64,000 bases of DNA. Origin: Syngnathus acus. Lineage: Eukaryota > Chordata > Actinopteri > Syngnathiformes > Syngnathidae. The position numbers and the translations under genes were made by a program. This document shows positions 9,401-20,000 of this stretch, in pieces; positions within the stretch are counted from its first letter, which is position 1, and the number at the start of each line of letters is the position of its first letter. Where the stretch lies: assembly GCF_901709675.1 (NCBI RefSeq), contig NC_051093.1, positions 7,431,553 to 7,495,552 on the forward strand, read 5' to 3'. Below the pieces are notes generated by a model. It was not told the DNA's origin. It saw nothing but the letters and a program-made list of their open reading frames with translations, and did not search any database.

Positions 9401-11677
9401 CTACGGCTCCTCCTGTATAAACCACACCTCATTGCGCCGTCCGTAGGGCTTGATTGGCGAGTCGTAACTGCAACAGAAGTATTGCTTGCGCTGGAATGGC
9501 GCCGTCTCGCCAAGGGTGCGTGTCAAACGCAAAGCCTCTGCTCGGAACTCGCTCTCACCTGCAAATCCACCAAATTGCCTGTGGCCGGTAAAACAAATAA
9601 ATTACTGTAGTTGAATTCTGTGCCTTGTGACTAAAAATATAACTCACAGTGTATAGACGGTCATGCCGGGCCGCTCCTCAACCTTAACGGTGGTGTCCGT
9701 AGGTGTTGGGGGGCATTGCTGGTAGACGGTAGGGATGCGGATGGCAACCACCAGACGACGGGACAGAACGCCGTCGTTCCGAGGGTACACGGTGATAATG
9801 GTTGGGGCTGCCGTACCCATGGCTTCACCTTGTTGAGAAAAGAATACTAGTATATCGAAATTGAATGCCACATTTTGTACGGCGCTTTTCACGGGAAAAG
9901 TAAGACGTCCTTCCTACCTTGTTCGTTGCTTCCACCGATATACATGAGCAGCTTCCTCACCAGCTCGCCTGTCACCTGGTCATAAGTGCGTCCCTCCGAG
10001 GAAACAACGGCGTATTTAGCGGGGTCGTAACGCCGTACCTCAAAGCTTACGCCATCCTAGAAGTGGGGAAGGATTTCGACATTAGTGACTCAACCAAAGC
10101 AATGTGCGAAATTTTTTTTCTCAACCCAAAACCCAAGTTTAATGAATAACATTTAGGTCTGAGTGCAGCCATGACTGGCTTAACGCAGGGCCGTTGCCCT
10201 TCAAAGCTTTTAGCATGTGTACACGTTGTATGTTTGTCTGCACAATTGCACATACGTGGTTGTGCCAAACAAGTGTGGCCCAGATAAAACCATCCGGAGG
10301 ACAACACGTTTTCCTCTGATGTGATTTAATGTCTCCTGCTGCCGCAGTGGCTTCAGTCAGGCTACACATTATAATAGGCCAGAGATACACAATGTTACAT
10401 AACGCAGGCAAAACACAACTTGCTCCCCCCCCCCCCTCCAGCCTCCAGCGCACTGTTACCATGATGCAAGCGTCTTTTCATGTGATTTCCAGGGGTTAAT
10501 GCGAAGCGTGGCCACGCTGCTCCATCGCTATGCAATTGTGACCTTAATACGTTTTGAGGGGCTTCATTGCATAATTATACATGCAGGAAATCACTTTTTG
10601 TCCAAGGTTGCAAGTGTAGGAATGTAAAGGTCATTCTAATGCTATTTATTCAGCAGGTAATGTTTAAATGTAACAATGATGGCAGCGAAAGAGTAAATGG
10701 CTGGCCATGTTGTGTTATTTACCTCAAGTCTTTTAATTACATCACGTCTACATCGTATCTGGACCAGGTTGCTCCTCTGTATTTCTTCTCAGTTTTAATT
10801 AAGTATATAAGGTGTCAGATGGGTGTCCGAGGGTTTCGGTAACAATCTCTGATTTCCGTATCAGTTGTTTCAACTTGAGTCCAGTTTAGAGATTTGATGG
10901 ACTTTGCATTGTAAAATCAGTTGCTCGTTTCCAAAGAGTCCATTTTTTGAGAATCTAGTTTTACTACAGATTTGCTCGTTCAATTTAACAACTTTCGTCA
11001 TAGCGACACCAAATGTTCGTAAACAACAACAGAACGTCAGACGCTCTTGCCAATAGCAGCAGCGCTGCTGTCAGTGTCAACCAAGGATGTAGGTGGACGA
11101 CCCCATGAGTGAGTTATTAAAATAAGCCTTGCATCCCCCAAAGCCTAAATCTGGCCTCAGAACTCCCAACAGATGATCACCAAAGCATGCATGCCTCCTT
11201 GCACTCGTAGCGATGCATAGTGAGTCAAAAGAGCACATGGACAACAAGTAGCTGCCGGGCATTGCCAGCGTTAACACACCAACGCTCGCTTTCCATGGCA
11301 TTCTCTTCAATGTATGGAGATGATAAACCCAAGAAGGATGACAGAGATAAGAAAAGGTCGCGGCCTTCACTGTGATGTCATCACAGTGGCCGTGTGAGCT
11401 CAGTACATGTGAATAATGTGAGCCAGGAGGTTGACCACAAACGGGCTCAGGTAGCTCACGTGCATACGTCTAGCTTGCATAAGAAATACAATAGAATAAT
11501 TTAAATATATTTTTTTTAACCAAACATGGCAGATGAGAATCTATATTTACTTCTAGTCTCATAGTTTACATGATGAAAATGTGCAGATTCCTTTCTTACC
11601 TTGGTCTCTGTGCTCAGTAGTTTATATTCTGTCTCCTCCGTGTTTCCAAAAAGCGAATTTTTGAGCATTCCAAACAT
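9401..11677 (-). CDS. hebp1: Heme-binding protein 1 (SOUL family), 191 aa
   Basis: Four coding exons, minus strand: 11677-11600, 10056-9918, 9828-9648, 9578-9401; phases close (576 nt). The family binds heme and other tetrapyrroles in the cytosol through a SOUL fold. The N terminus MFGMLKNSLFG matches the start of mammalian HEBP1. Other conserved blocks are SFEVRRYDPAKYA, LLMYIGGSNEQG, PTIITVYPRNDG, VAIRIPTVYQQCPP, VEERPGMTVYTLQFGGFA and the terminal YDSPIKPYGRRNEVWFIQ. Length matches human HEBP1 (189 aa). Human HEBP1 lies near GRIN2B on 12p13.1 and here too it is the closest such neighbour of grin2b. HEBP2/SOUL paralogues lack the KNSLFG start, so HEBP1 is preferred. The 1.5-kb first intron contains only a poly-C run and AT-rich sequence. 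Confidence 0.95.
10057..11599 (-). other. hebp1 intron 1
   Basis: 1543 bp, GT-AG. A short poly-C stretch occurs near 10425-10438. I found no exon-like open frame with splice sites and no recognisable repeat family. Confidence 0.7.
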
Positions 11678-12891
11678 GTCGCACCTCACTCTTTGACGCT
11701 CCCTTTCTTCTTGTCACCCTAATGTCTCTCGACCTCAAATGTTTTAGGTATCCACTTGGTTCTTCAACGTGCACGCCACTTCTTGGCTTACTGCCTCCTC
11801 ATCAACTCATCCTTCTGTGCGCCTTCCGCCGCCACAAGTTAGAGATGCTCGCTGCCTCGCTGTGTTTTTTTTCTTTTTTTTTTTGAGTGAGTGAGGGAGG
11901 GAGAGAGAGAGAGCCTCCACTCTCAGTGCCTCCGCCTTTCTCACACTTGTCTTTTCGCTCTACATTTACACACAGACACAAACTGGAAAAAGCATTCACA
12001 CTCTGTGTCGAAATGCAAAATAAGCAAAGCAGAGAAAACAAGGCAATGGATGGGGCAATATTATCTATATAATATTTGTTATTTCTATGCTCTACTTTAT
12101 ATATACAGTTTTTTTTTTTTTTACAACTGTGCTGAGTCACAAACAGAACCCCATCCTCGTCACCGTTTATTTGTGCATTATTAATTGGGACACAAGCCTT
12201 TGGTTTGTCAGAATGCATCGAAAGGTTTTGAGTGTGTAGAATGTGGCCAATGCACGGGTTGCTTGCCTTACTCCCGGTGTCGCAGTGACTTGCTCGGCTT
12301 TGGGGGCATTCTTTTTAAATTGACTTTGAAAGCAATGTTAGTCATCAGCGGGATGCAGGGGGGGGGGGGGGGGGGCAGCAGAGAAAGGGAGATTAATGGA
12401 AAAACAGTGCAATGGAAAACAGTGACTGGTGTCACTGTGGGCAAAGTGAGAAAGCAATGAATGGACCGGCCTCAGTTAGCTGCGAGGGACAACTTTACTG
12501 ATGGCATGTTTGTAGCTTTGTGACATGAATTCTCAAATAGAAAGTTTCCATTTTGAAACTCAATTTACGACTACATTTTATAATGGTGGTTGAAATAATA
12601 ACCATTAATCATGCCTTGGAATCGAAAGAAAGGTAACCAAATATTAAGCAAGGAATAGTTTAATAGAGAAAGTAGAATAGTTGCCTGCCACTGCTTTTGA
12701 ATATTTAAAAACATTTGCAGGACTAAAGCAGATACTTAGTTGGGTACATCTATTTCGAACACTTTCTCCACACGTTTCCTCCCTGGAACACAGGCAGAGT
12801 CCACAGCTTTTACTCTTCTCGAATATCACATGTCCGTTTGAAGGTTGCTGTTCATGAGGCATCAATTCTTCCATCGCTCCCCGTGCAGCCT
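11678..12891. other. Intergenic region between hebp1 (5') and fmc1 (3')
   Basis: It contains the hebp1 upstream region, a poly-T/GA-rich patch (11864-11912), an A/T-rich stretch near 12060-12120 and a long G-run beginning near 12359. The proximal 12640-12891 part would hold the fmc1 3' UTR. No coding feature is supported. Confidence 0.55.
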
Positions 12892-14119
12892 TCACTTCTC
12901 CCAGCCTTTGCCTCCTGGCTGAGTCGGCAACCTGAGCCCCACCAGACCCGCCGCCTCTTCAGAGCTGCGCTCTCCCTTTCCATGGTAGAGGTTATGCAGG
13001 ATTTGGTGGTTCCTGGAGGCTGCCAGCAGACACAGGTAGGTTTGTGAGGCATGGAGCGCCTCCTGCTGGGCACGGCAATGCCTCTCACCCGTCACCTACA
13101 CCAGAGGAGAATTCATTTAAACCCCGGCACTTTTTATTAATTACAACTGACACGAAAAGGACATTAGTGGGGGCAGGATGTGGCAAATTAAGTGACATTA
13201 ACAACAGATATGCAATCATCACCAGCTTTTCTGAGTTGACAATACTCTGCTTCTTCTGCTAAAGCAAGTGATGCTGACATTAAGCATTTGCTCCAGTCCC
13301 GATGATCTCGCGTATACATTATAATGTCCCTGGGCCATTTTTTTGAGTTTTAACAAATACACACTGACAGGCTCGAGCCTTCCCCCTAGCCGTTGTGCAT
13401 CACTGCACATGCATTCAGCCACCGTGGTGAGCCTTGTTCGCTCAAGCATTCATAATAAAAGCTTTAAGCCTATATGCTTAAAGATCTAAATGCTTCATTT
13501 CAACGGGCAGCGTCACTGCGTGTGAATGTACCATTAATCCTTCCACTTTCTTGTACATTTTCCCCCATTAGGGTCAAAGGTGAGCAGGAGCCTTGCACTA
13601 GTCTCAAGTCAATTACAAGACACTAAATAAAAAGACAATTTGGGGGTTTCAATTGACCTAACGTGAATGTAATAAGTGCAGTTATCCTTGTAACGATTAA
13701 ATTGAGATGTCTCTGCTAAACTGGATGCCAATGCAGTGTGCTAAAGTGTCCAGTCAAGAATCCACGCTGGGCAACAGTATTGCGCTGCCATGTTAGCTGT
13801 TAGCTGTTAGCATGCCCTTGGGTTGCGCTGCAGTCATATGCTTTGAATATGGTCATACACACACATGGCGTTTTAAATATTATTAAAATAGCAAAACGCA
13901 TTTAACAAATAGAGGAAAATACCACTAAATGTGTACTAATTAAGAAAAGTTAGCTGGCCAAAGTAGAACTGCAGGAAAGAGAAAACTTGCCTGATTTTTG
14001 CGAAATTGATCTGTTACGTAGTTATACGCCAGCGACTGCTTATAATTTTGCCCTTGCATGGCCCGCAACTCTTTGAGAATTCCCCTGTAGACACGCAAGG
14101 AAGACGGAGACGCTGCCAT
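12892..14119 (-). CDS. fmc1: FMC1 homolog, mitochondrial ATP synthase assembly factor, 110 aa
   Basis: Two coding exons, minus strand: 14119-13991 (43 codons) and 13095-12892 (67 codons plus stop). FMC1 is a small LYR-like mitochondrial protein needed for F1-ATPase assembly. Exon 1 gives MAASPSSLRVYRGILKELR...YNYVTDQFRKNQ, with LYR-like 'VYRGILKELR'. Exon 2 gives VTGERHCRAQQEALH...TYLCLLAASRNH...HGKGERSSEEAAGLVGLRLP...PGGKGWEK, matching the highly conserved vertebrate C terminus. Human FMC1 is 113 aa. The intron (13990-13096) begins with GC, not GT: exon end CAG then GCAAGT, the classical strong GC-AG donor. The only nearby GT (4 bases further in) would break the frame. An upstream in-frame ATG at 14158 exists, but the MAA start fits the family and lies in an AAGATGGC YY1-like word. 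Confidence 0.93.
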
Positions 14120-14999
14120 CTTTAGATAAATGTTTTGATCGGGGAGCGATGTCTGCACTCCACAACCAGACCAACTTAATCAAACGTCGCACAATCGAGC
14201 AATCATGTGCGGCACAGAAACACCTGGCTTGCTGTCAGACCTCTACGTTTTCTCGACGGAGAAAGGTAATACATTTTTCCAGAATACGTGCTTTTTGTTG
14301 CTTATTGTCACAAAAGTTACACTATTTGTTTTTTTGTTGTATGTTGCAATTGCGTTTTCGCCGCAACAAACTCTTGTACACTATCGAAGTCGGGCTGTGC
14401 GAATTTACATTGCATTTAAGCGACAAACAAAACCATTGAAAGTTTCCTATAGCTTACTAGTTCTAAAAAAGAAAGAAAGAAAGAAAACTATACAAAACCA
14501 TGTTGGTCTATGTTATGTGGTTTTTAAAATAGTCGTAACCTTATTAATGTTTATATTGTAAAGGGGGGGGGGGGGGGATATAATCTCTGTTAAAGATAAA
14601 TATATTATCAGTCCCGGCAAAATCAAAATAACTCACAACTAACCTGCGAATCTTGTTTACTGCTAGAATGTCGTTTTTGTAATTTCTTTTTAAATATAAA
14701 GTTGTTGGTCTTTCCACTTATACTGTCTTTTTTGTTGTAATCAGTGGAAAACAACTTTTTTAATCACTTCACTTTATGCTGTGACAAAGCCACATTCTTT
14801 ATTTGATTTATGACCCAAGTGATGTGTACTCGACTTGACTTGTTTGAAAAATAAAGTTCAAGTCTTGTATCTTACTTTTAACTTGCATCTATCTCCCAAC
14901 TCTGCAACGTAGTGGTCCATTCGCTTGCCACCCTATCGAGCCTGTACTGACAAAGGCCACTAGAGGGAGCCATTCTCCTGTCAGTTTCAAACACCAGTT
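14120..14999. other. fmc1 upstream region and AT-rich intergenic DNA
   Basis: Apart from the possible divergent exon this holds only AT-rich sequence, an AAAG-rich patch (14466-14487) and a G-run at about 14562-14577. Confidence 0.5.
14205..14265 (+). other. Possible divergent first exon opposite fmc1
   Basis: About 85 bp from the fmc1 ATG, on the other strand, an ATG (reading MCGTETPGLLSDLYVFSTEK) is followed after 20 codons by AAAG|GTAATA, a reasonable donor. Position and splice site would fit a gene or lncRNA sharing a bidirectional promoter with fmc1. I do not recognise the peptide and found no downstream exon that joins it. Reading through the donor gives a 118-aa frame with a hydrophobic segment, probably AT-rich chance. 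Confidence 0.25.
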
Positions 15000-15607
15000 G
15001 GGTTCCTCGACATTTGCAGGCTCCCCTCTGCTCGCTTTCTCGCACACTCTTTCAATGAATACTAATGCAGAGAGCGAGCAAGCGAGCGAGCGAACCTCCC
15101 TTCCTCCCATCTTTTCGCAGGGATGGGCGGGAGAGGGGAGACAGAGCAATTCCAGCTTCACATCTTCCCCTCAGTGCTTGACTAGCAGCAGCCCCCCCTG
15201 CACGCCTTTTTTCCTCCCCACACTGTGTGTTGCTGCTGCAACAATGTCTTACCTGTGCGAGTGGCATCACACGTCCAAGCAGAGTTGAGGGACAGAGGAC
15301 ACCTGTGCCTGCTTTTTCCTCATCTGGATGGGAAGCTTTTTTGGGGGAGAGCGAGAGAAGAGAGCAGAAGGCAGGAGGGGAAGGGGAACAACTCGCCAAG
15401 CCCCCCTTCCACACATAAACTGGAGACGACGGAGGCCACTGGAGTATTTGCTTTTATCTTTCGCTTTCTCTTCTTTTTTTTCCTCATCGCGCTGCTGGGA
15501 GGTGCTTTGTCTGTTCATTTGCTGGCTCTCTCACTTCTCTGTCTGCTCATCTATTTTGCCATTTACCTGGTCAACAATTTTTTCTATTTATGAGCCAGAC
15601 AAGGAGG
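15000..15607 (+). promoter_or_regulatory. GC/purine-rich island, candidate upstream leader exon of grin2b
   Basis: Base composition changes here: GAGCGAGCAAGCGAGCG repeats (15071-15091), GGGCGGGAGAGGGG Sp1-like boxes (15125-15138) and GAGCGAGAGAAGAGAG stretches, ending at GAGG|GTGAGA (donor at 15608). Mammalian GRIN2B has untranslated exons far upstream of the coding exon and a GC/GA-rich promoter. The first grin2b coding exon here (34595) starts with a splice acceptor, so an upstream leader must exist. That this island is the leader is inference from composition, orientation and donor only. Confidence 0.3.
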
Positions 15608-16992
15608 GTGAGAGAGACGGGAAAGAAGAAGGAGGAAGGGGATTGTTCCCCCCCCCCCCCCCTATTTTTTTATCCTTTCTTTTACCCCCTCATCATTAAT
15701 TCTTTCTCCTCTCTCAATTGCTTTCACCTCCAGCCCTTTCTTTCCCTGTGCAGCCCACGCTCCCTCCTCCCCTCGCTGCCTCCTCCTCCTCCTCTCGACG
15801 CCTCTCATTGTCCACTCATAACTTTGGCTACTTTTCGAAGCCGCCAAATGTGCTAATTCCCTTCCCAACTATGAAGACATTTTAATCGGCTCCCCTCTTT
15901 TTTCTACTTTGTTACTTTTATACCTTTCTCTACCCCTTCTCCTATTTTTCCCCCCCTCCTTCCATCCTATGCATCCTTTTTTGGGCGGTTCTTAAATCTA
16001 ACCATAGGTAGGTCTATTTGGTGTTTAGTGTCTGTCACCAAGTCTCGTTTTCTTGTGCTAGCATTGTTTCCGAAGGTCTGTCGCGTGCATTTGCTATGCA
16101 CACTTTGACATATTATTGCCTCCATATCATTCTGTTATATATATTTTTTGGTTCTGTTTGACTACAACCCCAAGCAAGGACCGCTTTCCTCTTGCCCATC
16201 GTCATCAAACCACATTCCGGCAGCATTGTCATTTCTATGTTACTGCACAAAAAAAAAGAAGTCTGCTCTTGTGCCTTCATTAAACATGGAAAATGTCTCA
16301 CAGCTTCCTCCCTCCCATGTGCCGCCCGCCATGCCCAATAAGAGACATCTGTTCAGTGGAGGACGTTTCCATCATTGACTGATCATCATTTTTGGAAATA
16401 AAATGAGCTTTGCAGACTAGTTAGTCATGTGAAGGTCAAACTGTGTGCATGGATACTTTGAGACAAGCTCTGTATGTTCACTTTGGCTGTCATCTGTGTT
16501 TCAACACTTTCCTGCCCCCCCCACTCACACACACCCACGTTCCATCTCATATCGCTCTCAACTGACTTGTTCCCGCAGACAGACTGACACAAGCTTTGAA
16601 AGACAATGGACTAGAAGGAAAAAAAAAAAAGCCTTGATCTTGCCGAGGATTTTTTTTCTCCCCTTTTCCTTGTAATTATTATTATTTTTAGTCCTTTGAC
16701 ATTCATTTTTCTTTCTATCCATCATCTCACAATATGATCCACATATTGATTCATTTCAATTTCTTTTGCTCATCCAGCATCTTAAAAAAATGTCACGTCC
16801 AACCGTGCATACGTTGTCTTGTCTTTTATCACTTGGCAGAATTGTGATGCAATTTAGTTATGTTATATTTATTTAGGGTTATTTTTGCTATACAGCGAAC
16901 AGATGGTTAATGAAATTGTTCGATTTTTTTTTTTGGGGGGTGGGAGTGAATGTGGTGAATTGAAAACCAAGATTATTTTCTTTGAGTGTGTC

Positions 16993-16993
<1 letters not shown>

Positions 16994-17023
<30 letters not shown>
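16994..17023. repeat. (GA)n microsatellite
   Basis: About 15 uninterrupted GA units, flanked by GTGTGTC and GTGTGTCT. It is the longest pure GA run in the window. Confidence 0.9.
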
Positions 17024-17025
<2 letters not shown>

Positions 17026-20000
17026 TGTCTGAGTTATGCGTTCGAGTCAAAACAACCAACAGATGCATAGCAAAGTGAAGACAGTCACACAACTCCTTTT
17101 TTTTTTGTTCACTTCATTTTTTTGTATTCCCATTTCTCTAGGGGAGCTTTAATGTTTTCTCTGCCCACTACATGAAGATAATGACAAGTGGGAAACTGTT
17201 ACCCCCATAAGGGTATTCTGGATGGAGCTCTTTTTCTTTCTTTCTGTGGAATTACCTTTTTAAATCCTGGATATCTAATTCCAAATGTAAAAAAAAAAAT
17301 CTGACACAAGGGATTTTCTTTCCTTAATGGGCTGAAGCTGCTTTGACATATTCTTTCTTTTTTTTCCTTTGTGGGATTTTACTAATGGACTGAAGACCCC
17401 AAGCAGCATATTTTGTTTAATTGATAATGTAATACTGATTCTTTCAATTGCTCCAACCAACTATTTTTTATTAGTTATATTATTTTTATCCAATAGGTGA
17501 GTACATTGCTTGAAATTCACTCATGTCGATTTTGCCTTGCAATCTTTTGGATAATGACTTTATCATAAAAATATTTAGATTATTCATATAAATTGCGTGT
17601 GTGTGTGAGATGCCTGTTTAATGTTAGGCGATTGAATCACATTCTATTTTTGATTTGTTTCCGTCTGCAGTATAGCAAGAGTAACGGGCAGCAAGGGATG
17701 TAAACATTCAGTTTGTTTCCTGCCATCCGCCTGATTAGCACTTATCCTCACTCATACAAGCAAAAGCATTTTTTTTTTGCGTGCTTGTGATTCCGCTTTC
17801 CCAATTGGCCGCAATGCCTAATAAAATGACATCCATAAATAGTCATGCATGGGCATGAGCTCAACGCAATCATTTTATCGGCTTGCAAAATGTGAGAGCA
17901 ACTCGGCATCCCGTTGAATGAGATGTTCACTGTGTCGGATGCAAAATGTGCTTTCACACCCACTCTTACTTTTGACAGACACCCACACCCACACAGAGAG
18001 TCACAAACATCCATCAAAGGTTCAGCCGTGATTGACCCCTTTTCTCTGATTAACTCTCCTGTCGTTGACATCGGTTTGGATTTATACGGCGTGCGTGCGT
18101 GTTTGTCTGCAGTCAAGGTTATGACCGTACCTGGGACCTGCTCTCATAACGTTGGGATCATTATCCATTGTCCTCGGTTCTGTAGGTGCACATGCGACTG
18201 AACCGTGTACGGCTGCGGTATCGACAAGCAAATTGTTTGTCACAGCTGCTGCGATGCAAAATGGACGTTTGGAGTGCAAACTCCGCTGCGCCTCTGTGGC
18301 ACACGGCTCAACAAGCCTTTCAAGGCTATGAGCGAGAATAGAGACTTGGATGGCTATTTTGCTGACATTTTCACTGGGATGTGAATCTTATGTCCCGATT
18401 ATAAAAGAGAAAATGTTATAATGGATGATGATTTAGTTGACAATGCCCTTTTGAAGTTTGTTTGAATAAGGTTTCTGTGGAAACAGAAAAACAAAATGGC
18501 CGACATTCATGTTGAAATTCTCCAACACATGGAAAAGATTCAGTGACACACTGCCATCTACTGGCCTGGCATGCATCTGTAATAATGTGACGCTATGGCC
18601 AAATAGATCTATTTTTTTCTTACAACTTAGATTTGGGCTGTTATACTGTATAGTACGAATGCTAAACTTGTTTTCCCTTTCACAAACATAGTTCGAGATG
18701 TTGCTAGTATTTGTCAATAGAACACTTTCAGCTTTGTTGTAGAAATAAAAAGCATTTCATGATTAATAACCCTGGCAGTGTTTAGAGTTTAAAAACCGCT
18801 CAAGAAGGTTATGTGGAAAACAAGTGTGCCTGAAGAGCCTTCATAGACATGATCTTCATTGATAAACAGGCCAAGAAGGGAGACAGCAGGAGAATACTAA
18901 TCTCATGCTGCTTCCTTTTCCTCCCCGTGTTCTTCCTATGAGACGTATCACACGTCGAGGTCTGAGTACTAGATCAGCCTTAATTAAACCGGCACCAATT
19001 GAGCACTTGGCTATGCGGGGCAGCGTGGAAAAAAAAAAAAAAACCTGAGAAGAACTTGCCGTCTTAAATGAATGATTACATCTGCAGAGCTACATGGATG
19101 TGTCTTGCTCAGTGATTAAAGCTTATGTGGGACAAGAAGCCAACTTCAAAACTAAATCTGGACTTTATTGGCACGATCTGTTCAAGCAGACAGAATATAG
19201 GTCATAATCTAATATATATATAAAAAAAAAGGGGCTGCTCAATAATTCATCAGAGCTGATTAAAAGACTTGTATCGATGCAGACGCTGTTGGTGAGAAAA
19301 GACGAGTGAGCGTAATCGTAACATTTAAGATCATTTGCAGCATTTGTATGAGACAAGAGTCTGGGTGTTTTAAATGAGTTGCGTTGCTCTTTTCATAGCT
19401 TGTGTTGTGTACGTGTGTTGTTTGTTTCGTTTAACCGTTGCGCGACTTTTTGTGTGGCCCATCGATCTATTAAATATGAAAAGGACAATCTGTTACCCCG
19501 CAGACATGTTTAATATTCACTGACATATGTAAATGAATAATTTCTTCAAGTATGGACTCCATTCTTGCGGATTTTGGCAAAATAAAGATGAGTGTCAAGA
19601 TTGCTCAATTGGATTTGCTTTGTTAGTTTGCATTCATCAGGACAAACATGTCATCATTTTGATCTGAATCCTGAATGGATTTTTCTTAACAATTGCTTGT
19701 ATTTATTGCCGTGCCTTTTCATAGATGCGGCTTTTGTATTTGTGCAGTAGTTGTACCATTGATGTTCTTCTACCGCCTGGCTACTTTCAATTCAAGCTAA
19801 TCATGTGTAATTTCCGACCACATTGTGGAGGATCAAAGAAGAGAGAACTTTCTCGGTGATAAGAAAATGAAGCTGTGCAGTCTGCACAAGAAAATGCTGA
19901 CTGTCATGCACTCAAATTCCAGATAACCGATAGGATGACAACGTCAACTTTCGGAGATATAGACAAAGTCAAAAATGATGGAGACTTCAGCCGCCTTTTG

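Noticed and set aside
13975-13990. Alternative GT donor for fmc1 exon 1 (4 bases into the intron)
   Set aside because: It would shift the frame of the conserved C-terminal exon. The in-frame GC donor with CAG|GCAAGT consensus fits better.
14205-14561. 118-aa frame with hydrophobic segment opposite fmc1, as a membrane protein
   Set aside because: After codon 20 it crosses a good donor into AT-rich DNA, and the hydrophobic run follows from T-richness. Only the first 61 nt are kept as a low-confidence exon.
15225-15699. Overlapping 120-codon frames in the GC-rich island
   Set aside because: All are low-complexity (Leu/Phe/Ser or Arg/Glu/Gly) from purine/pyrimidine tracts. The region is better seen as promoter or leader DNA.
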